Assembly (NCBI RefSeq): GCF_009268105.1
Contig: NZ_VWXM01000010.1
Location: 1 to 19,668 of the forward strand
DNA: 19,668 nt
Direction of reading: 5' to 3'
DNA from: Candidatus Phytoplasma sacchari
GTDB lineage: Bacteria > Bacillota_I > Bacilli_A > Acholeplasmatales > Acholeplasmataceae
A program made the position numbers and the translations under genes. This document shows positions 15,258 to 19,668 of the stretch, piece after piece. Below the pieces are notes generated by a model. That model searched no databases, had not been told where the DNA came from, and was given only the letters and a program-made list of their open reading frames with translations. Positions within the stretch are counted from its first letter, which is position 1; every line of letters begins with the position of its first letter.

Positions 15258-16124
15258 TTAATTTATCAATTTTTTTATTTTTTCGTTTTTTTGAATTAAA
15301 ATTTTTTTAATAAAAACTAAATCTTTTGGATTTACATAGAATGCATGTTCATCTTCATTATAATATGATTCTTTATTGTTCATTATATTGTTTAATATAT
15401 AAAATTGTATATTTTCTAAATTTTTTATTTTATAGAATATTTTTTTTAGATAATCAGGTATTTGTTTCACAAAATCTTCATCTATAATTGATAAATCTAT
15501 ATTTTGATTATTTTTTTGTTTATTATTTTTATTATCATATTCTTTTATTTTAGCATCATTTTGTTTTTGAAATTCTGTTTTTTCTTTATTTTTAATTTTT
15601 TCTATTTCTTTTTCTAAAGATTTAATTTGTTGTTCTAACATTTTTTTTTCAAAATAATTTTTTTGTTTATTCAATTCTAACTTATTTTCTAATTTATGTT
15701 GGTTTAATTCTATTTGGAATAAATTATGATGTGATTGTCTATTTTCTCTTTGATTTAGCTCTAAAATTTTCATTTCAATCAGAGTTAAATCTTTGTTGTT
15801 ATTATTATAATCAGGATATTGATTATTGATTGAAATTTTGGGGTTTTCTGTATATTTTTTTTGTTCTTTTTGATTTTTACCAAATATGAAATTCCAATTA
15901 AATATTAAAATACGGTATAAAGCTTTAAAAACAATTTTAATAAAAAAAAATATAAATGAAATTATTGGTCCTATAAGTGCTAAAATTATAAATGTTAATA
16001 AAATAAAAAACAAAAATTCAATTGTATTATTATGATAGAGATTATTTATTTTATCAAAAAATTGTTCTATATTCACAATATTATAACTACATTCCTTTTT
16101 TAAATATAATAATATTCTTTTCAT
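15258..16124 (-). CDS. Hypothetical membrane protein with coiled coil
   Basis: Not recognised. The 288-residue protein has a short basic N-terminus, a long hydrophobic stretch at about 36-80 that could hold two membrane spans (a proline and glycine at 52-53 may mark the turn), an asparagine-rich linker (95-112), a charged region of about 113-195 with coiled-coil character (Q/E/K-rich, LEQQIKSLEKEIEKIKNK within it), and a more structured C-terminal part (210-288). With no signal peptide evident, the charged part is probably cytoplasmic. No Shine-Dalgarno precedes the ATG. It sits convergent to hsp20 and divergent from mscL, so a membrane-stress role is conceivable but purely contextual. Good codon periodicity and uninterrupted length support a real gene. 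Confidence 0.75.
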   Translation of the reverse strand: MKRILLYLKKECSYNIVNIEQFFDKINNLYHNNTIEFLFFILLTFIILALIGPIISFIFFFIKIVFKALYRILIFNWNFIFGKNQKEQKKYTENPKISINNQYPDYNNNNKDLTLIEMKILELNQRENRQSHHNLFQIELNQHKLENKLELNKQKNYFEKKMLEQQIKSLEKEIEKIKNKEKTEFQKQNDAKIKEYDNKNNKQKNNQNIDLSIIDEDFVKQIPDYLKKIFYKIKNLENIQFYILNNIMNNKESYYNEDEHAFYVNPKDLVFIKKILIQKNEKIKKLIN

Positions 16125-16514
16125 TTTTTATATGATATTTTATTAAAAAGCGTAAAATTTTTATAATTTTATATAAAATAAAATGAAAAAACAAAAATTT
16201 TATCATTATCTATTTTATTTAATATTTATAATTAGTTAAAAATTATATCGTAATAATTATAACATAACTATTGTTTCCATCAAAAGAATACTTTATTTAT
16301 ATCATCAAAAAATTCAAATATTTTTTAAAAAAAGATATATGTTATAATTTTGTTGAACATTAATTAAAAAAATATAGTTCAAAAAAATATAATTTAAAAT
16401 TTGTTTTAATATACTTAAATTAAATAATTTTTTTTATTTAACTATATTAAACACAAAATAAAATAAATAATATTTTAATATTAAAATATAAATTAAATAA
16501 AAGGATATTGATTT
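16125..16514. other. 390-bp divergent intergenic region before mscL
   Basis: Should hold divergent promoters for the hypothetical gene and mscL. I see TTGAAC (16353-16358) and its inverse GTTCAA (16377-16382) 18 nt apart, and TATAAT at 16343-16348 and 16389-16394, but no well-spaced -35/-10 pair. No RNA gene or decayed coding sequence is recognisable. Confidence 0.4.
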
Positions 16515-16961
16515 ATGAAATTGGATTTAAATAGAGTAAAAACTTTCAAAGATGGTTTTAAAAATTTTATTTCAAAAGGAGATGTTTTAAAACTTTCTGT
16601 TGCTTTTATAATGGGTCAATTATTTACAAAGGTTGTTAGTTCTTTATCTACAGATATTATTATGCCCCCTTTAAGTTTTATTTTTAACAAAACTGATAAT
16701 TTAAAAGAATTAAAATTTAAATTAAACTCTAGTGTTTATATTAATTATGGAGTTTTTCTTCAAAATGTTTTTGAATTTTTAGTAGTATCTTTTTGTCTTT
16801 ATATTATTTTAGTTTTTGTTTTTAGAAAAACTGGGAATTCTCAGAATTCTCAGTCTAATGTTAATAAAAATTTGGAATTATTGGAAAAACAACAAATTGA
16901 TTTACTTAAAGAAATAAAAGAAGTTTTGATAAAAAATAAAGAAAATATAAATATTAAATAA
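16515..16961 (+). CDS. mscL: Large-conductance mechanosensitive channel
   Basis: MscL is a homopentameric membrane channel that opens on membrane tension and releases solutes on osmotic downshift. The 148-residue protein has the N-terminal amphipathic helix with FKNFISKGDVLKLSVAFIMG (15-34), the pore helix TM1 (about 24-50) ending in the family hallmark KVVSSLSTDIIMPPL (39-53), a short loop, TM2 (about 78-103), the FRKT turn and a C-terminal helix (118-140). An in-frame 9-bp duplication adds NSQ between TM2 and the C-terminal helix. AAGGA lies 9-10 nt before the ATG. Its 3' end converges on citX with only 7 bp between stop codons. Confidence 0.94.
   Translation: MKLDLNRVKTFKDGFKNFISKGDVLKLSVAFIMGQLFTKVVSSLSTDIIMPPLSFIFNKTDNLKELKFKLNSSVYINYGVFLQNVFEFLVVSFCLYIILVFVFRKTGNSQNSQSNVNKNLELLEKQQIDLLKEIKEVLIKNKENINIK
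16835..16852 (+). repeat. 9-bp tandem duplication inside mscL
   Basis: GAATTCTCA occurs twice in direct succession and encodes NSQNSQ in the cytoplasmic linker. It keeps the frame. Its identity at the DNA level suggests a recent duplication. Confidence 0.8.
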
Positions 16962-16968
16962 AAAAATT

Positions 16969-17535
16969 TTAAAAATTTTTTTTTGATAAAAAAATTTTTA
17001 TTTTTTGATTTATCAAAAATAGTATTTTTTTTAAATTATGTTTTTTTTTAAAGGTACAAATTTTGGCAGGTTTTGAACATAAAAAACATTTTCTAGGAGC
17101 AATTTTTAAATCACTTCTTCGTATTAAATTATGATTGTTATCTATTATATCCATATCTAATAAAATAAAAATAGAATTAGTTTTTTCTAGTTCTATTATT
17201 TTTTTTTTAAAATTTATTAATGATTTTTTATCTATTTTCTTTAATATTATATTTGAATAAAAACCTGCATTGTCATTAAAAATTTTTTTGTTTTTATAAT
17301 AAAAAAAATCTATTTTAGATTTTATCAAAAAAGGTAATATTTTTTTGTAAATAATTTTTTTAAAAAATATTCTGTATAAAATTTTTTTTTTATTTAAGCC
17401 AGGAATATTTAATGATATTATTAACATACTATTTCTATATTTTTTTAAAAATTTTTTTTGTTCTAAATATCTTTTTTCTCTAGAATTTAATATGTTTTTT
17501 TTTTTAAAAATGACAATATTTTCTTTTTCATTCAT
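16969..17535 (-). CDS. citX: CitX, apo-citrate lyase phosphoribosyl-dephospho-CoA transferase
   Basis: CitX attaches the 2'-(5''-phosphoribosyl)-3'-dephospho-CoA group to the acyl carrier subunit CitD, activating citrate lyase. From the ATG at 17535 it has 188 residues, like E. coli CitX (183). Matching features are NSREKR near the N-terminus, IPG-x2-K-x5-R-I-F (44-57), DMDI (127-130), RRSDLKIAPRKC (139-150) and the pattern C150-x2-C153-x6-C160-x5-H166, spaced as in E. coli. A TTG start at 17589 would overlap citF and extends beyond the homologous part, so I prefer the ATG, although no ribosome site is seen. Two segments usually conserved, GPE and GR before D-x-D, read GFY (91-93) and FI (123-124). 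Activity is therefore uncertain. Last gene of the citE-citF-citX order. Confidence 0.85.
   Translation of the reverse strand: MNEKENIVIFKKKNILNSREKRYLEQKKFLKKYRNSMLIISLNIPGLNKKKILYRIFFKKIIYKKILPFLIKSKIDFFYYKNKKIFNDNAGFYSNIILKKIDKKSLINFKKKIIELEKTNSIFILLDMDIIDNNHNLIRRSDLKIAPRKCFLCSKPAKICTFKKKHNLKKILFLINQKIKIFLSKKNF
16980..17019 (+). terminator. Inverted repeat after mscL, inside the citX 3' end
   Basis: TTTTTGATAAA (16980-16990) and TTTATCAAAAA (17009-17019) are exact reverse complements, 18 nt apart, starting 18 nt after the mscL stop. A T-run follows shortly (from 17024). If it terminates mscL, its sequence also encodes the last residues of CitX. Confidence 0.3.
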
Positions 17536-17551
17536 AAATATAAATTTTTTC

Positions 17552-17567
17552 TTAATGTTAACATTAA
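17552..17567 (-). promoter_or_regulatory. 16-bp perfect palindrome between citF and citX
   Basis: TTAATGTTAACATTAA, centred on GTTAAC, lies in the 43-bp gap between the citF stop and the chosen citX ATG. It could be an operator or an internal promoter element for citX; chance is possible in A/T-rich DNA. Confidence 0.25.
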
Positions 17568-17578
17568 ATATTAATTTT

Positions 17579-19066
17579 TTATAAAACAAATGGTTTAATT
17601 TTATATATAACGTCTATTGTAGTTCCATCTCTATATTCAACTATAGCTACAATATGATTTTTGTCATACTCAATTTTATCTGGTTCGCCTGTTATACTAT
17701 ATGCAATTTTTTTTAATTTTTCGATATTTATTAAATTTATATTTTTTTCTCTAAAATTTTGAATTAAATCTTTTCTTAAAGGGTTAACAGCGATACCTAT
17801 ATCAGTTACAACAATATCTATATTGTTACCTGGAGTAACTATAGTTTGCACTCTATTAGTTATAGTTGGTATTCTACCTCTTATCAAAGGAAGAGCGACT
17901 ATTGAAATATCACTCCCAAAAGCTACGTCTGAATGACCACCTGAAGCTCCTCTTATATAACCATTTGCTCCTGTTAGAACATTGCAATTGAAGTTAATAT
18001 CTACTTCTAGTGCACTTAAAATTCCAAAATTTAATTTATTTACCGCACAACTTTTAGATAAACTATTAGCATAAAAAGAAGCTGATATTTCAATATGATC
18101 TTTATTTTCTTTCATAGATTGGATAGTTTCTAAATCAAAAGATTGAACATCTAATAATTTTTCAACTAACCCCATTTTTAACAATTCTACTTCATGTTTT
18201 ATAATTCCTCCTAAAAAAAAAGAAGCTTTAATATTTTGTTTGATCATTATATCTTTTAATATCATTAAAGATGCTTGAGAAGCTCCTCCTGTTCCTGTTT
18301 GGAATGAGAATCCGTTTTTAAAATATGGAGTATTTTTAATTATTTTTATTATATTTTTAGCAATTTTCATTTCTTTAGGATTGAAAAAAGTATGTATTTC
18401 ATCAGAAGATATTTTTGAATTATCACCTATTTTATCTATTAAGACAACATAATCAACATAAGTTTCTGAAATAGAAATTGGATTATTAGGATAGGATACT
18501 AATGTATCTGTTATAATAATAACTTTTTTAGCATATTGAGAATCTACTATAGGGTACCCTAAAGAACCTACGCAAGAATTGCCAATAACACCATTAACAT
18601 TACCCATTTCATCGCTACTAGATGCTGATAAAAACGCCACATCTATTTTTATTTTTCCATCAGTAATAGCTCTAGCTCTACCACCATGTGAACGAATAAT
18701 TACTGGTGTCTTTAAAATACCTTCAGATATTGCATCACCTAATTTCCCTCTTAATGCTGAACCTTCTAATGATTTAACTGTTCCTTTTTTGATATATTTA
18801 ATAAAACAATCATGTGATTTAGTGAAAGAAGAAGCTGAAATTGTAATATTTTTAATATTCAATTTATCAATAACCTTCATTACTTGTTCAACTGTATAAT
18901 CTCCATGTCTAAAATGATGATGAAATGAAATTGTCATATTGTCTTTTAATCCGCTTTTTATAATAGCTTCTTCAATTGATGAAATTATTTTACTTTTGGT
19001 CTTGGTGATAATTTTTTCATTTTTTTGTTTTGTATTATCTGTTTTTTTTTTGTTTATATCTTTCAT
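17579..19066 (-). CDS. citF: Citrate lyase alpha subunit (citrate CoA-transferase)
   Basis: CitF exchanges the acetyl group on CitD for citrate, giving citryl-ACP that CitE then cleaves to oxaloacetate. The 495-residue protein is near the usual length. Hallmarks are MTISFHHHFRHGD (44-56), SFQTGTGGAS (254-263), GANGYIRGASGGHSD in the second half, and the C-terminal GEPDKIEY and VAIVEYRDGTTIDVI. The first 25 residues are a lysine-rich lead. A weak AAAGAG precedes the ATG. citE ends 81 bp upstream and citX follows after 43 bp, all on the same strand and likely one operon. No truncation or missing motif is seen. Confidence 0.96.
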   Translation of the reverse strand: MKDINKKKTDNTKQKNEKIITKTKSKIISSIEEAIIKSGLKDNMTISFHHHFRHGDYTVEQVMKVIDKLNIKNITISASSFTKSHDCFIKYIKKGTVKSLEGSALRGKLGDAISEGILKTPVIIRSHGGRARAITDGKIKIDVAFLSASSSDEMGNVNGVIGNSCVGSLGYPIVDSQYAKKVIIITDTLVSYPNNPISISETYVDYVVLIDKIGDNSKISSDEIHTFFNPKEMKIAKNIIKIIKNTPYFKNGFSFQTGTGGASQASLMILKDIMIKQNIKASFFLGGIIKHEVELLKMGLVEKLLDVQSFDLETIQSMKENKDHIEISASFYANSLSKSCAVNKLNFGILSALEVDINFNCNVLTGANGYIRGASGGHSDVAFGSDISIVALPLIRGRIPTITNRVQTIVTPGNNIDIVVTDIGIAVNPLRKDLIQNFREKNINLINIEKLKKIAYSITGEPDKIEYDKNHIVAIVEYRDGTTIDVIYKIKPFVL

Positions 19067-19147
19067 TTTTATTATTATCTCTTTTTATATATTTTGTAAT
19101 TAATTTATATTTTTTTTAAAAAATTTTTTAATAAATTTTAAAATATT

Positions 19148-19668
19148 TCAATATAAAGGATTTTTAATGTTTGCTTTGGATAAAATGTTTTCTGCGTTTT
19201 GCAAAACAGGTTTATCTATCATTTTACCATCTATTGAAAAAACACCGCTATTATTATTTTTTTTATGTTCGTTATAATTTTCTAAAATTTTTAAAGCTTC
19301 CTCTATTTCTTTGTTGCTTGGTGTAAAAATTTTATTTATTATTGGTAATTGATTAGGATGGATAGCTGATTTACCGCTAAAACCTAATTCTTTTACAAAT
19401 TGAGTTTCTTTAGATAAACCTTCTAAATCGTTTATATTATTATAAATACAATCAAAAGAATCTATTTTAGCAGCTCTAGCGGCATGTACAATCATATTTC
19501 TAGCGAAAAGTAGTTCATGTCTTTGTTCTGTTTTATAAGCATTTAAATCTAATAAATAATCTACACCACCTAGAGCTATTCCTACTATTCTTGAAGAAGA
19601 TTTTGCTATTTTATAAGCGTTTAAAATACCTTTTGCGCTTTCCAAAGCACAAAAAATTTTTATTTTTT
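19148..19668 (-). CDS. citE: Citrate lyase beta subunit, 5' part beyond the window
   Basis: CitE is the citryl-ACP lyase that releases oxaloacetate and regenerates acetyl-ACP. About 172 C-terminal residues are visible; the family is near 290-300, so roughly 120 N-terminal residues lie outside. The visible part begins KIKIFCALESAKGILNAY, followed by IVGIALGGVDYLLDL, HELLFARNMIVHAARAAKI, a long ELGFSGKSAIHPNQ segment typical of the family and the ending SIDGKMIDKPVLQNAENIL. The frame is open to the edge, so an internal TTG at 19645 is not the start. citD and citC would be expected further upstream. The family also includes malyl-CoA lyase-like proteins, but adjacency to citF and citX settles the assignment. 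Confidence 0.93.
   Translation of the reverse strand, partial: KIKIFCALESAKGILNAYKIAKSSSRIVGIALGGVDYLLDLNAYKTEQRHELLFARNMIVHAARAAKIDSFDCIYNNINDLEGLSKETQFVKELGFSGKSAIHPNQLPIINKIFTPSNKEIEEALKILENYNEHKKNNNSGVFSIDGKMIDKPVLQNAENILSKANIKNPLY

Noticed and set aside
17536..17589. citX start at TTG 17589 overlapping citF
   Set aside because: CitX homology and family length begin after the ATG at 17535.
18579..18899. Plus-strand frame of 106 codons opposite citF
   Set aside because: Shadow of citF; composition follows from the complementary codons.
1..19668. UGA read as tryptophan, as in Mycoplasma and Spiroplasma
   Set aside because: rpsT, serS and ligA end at TGA in the expected place, and tryptophans are encoded by TGG.

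Overview
This window is a very AT-rich bacterial chromosome segment; positions 3301-3360, for example, hold one G and no C. TGA is used as a normal stop (rpsT, serS and ligA end in TGA), tryptophan is read from TGG, and the proteins resemble Firmicutes/Mollicutes homologues. This fits a reduced Mollicute that keeps the standard code, as Acholeplasma and phytoplasmas do, rather than a Mycoplasma or Spiroplasma. That placement is an inference; no rRNA lies in the window.

Layout. Positions 1-152 hold a short GC-richer edge and a three-copy tandem repeat whose last unit forms the nrdF terminator. On the minus strand follow pgsA, recA and nrdF (phospholipid synthesis, recombination, class Ib ribonucleotide reductase). 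After a 627-bp divergent gap comes a plus-strand housekeeping run: rpsT, serS, ftsH, rluD, argS, ligA, acpS and an spx-like regulator. A 1.2-kb stretch without an intact gene (13459-14682) holds what looks like a decayed minus-strand gene, then an AT-rich spacer, then a promoter with a CIRCE-like operator in front of hsp20. Hsp20 is followed by an unrecognised minus-strand membrane/coiled-coil protein, the plus-strand channel gene mscL, and a minus-strand citrate lyase cluster, citE (cut by the window edge), citF and citX.

How the genes work together. Most are core information-processing and membrane-maintenance genes. Three touch stress: FtsH (membrane protein quality control), an Spx-like thiol regulator and Hsp20 under a probable HrcA-type operator; MscL guards against osmotic downshock. 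CitE and CitF are the catalytic subunits of citrate lyase and CitX attaches the prosthetic group to the acyl carrier subunit CitD, which is not in the window. CitX shows two eroded conserved motifs and the Spx-like protein lacks the glycine needed for RNA polymerase contact in B. subtilis.

I did not find a clearly new multi-gene system. The best leads are the CIRCE-like hsp20 control region, the atypical Spx and CitX proteins, the decayed gene, the unknown membrane protein between hsp20 and mscL, the terminator-bearing tandem repeat beside nrdF, and a recurrent TTTAAAAA(A)GG element set unusually far upstream of several start codons.
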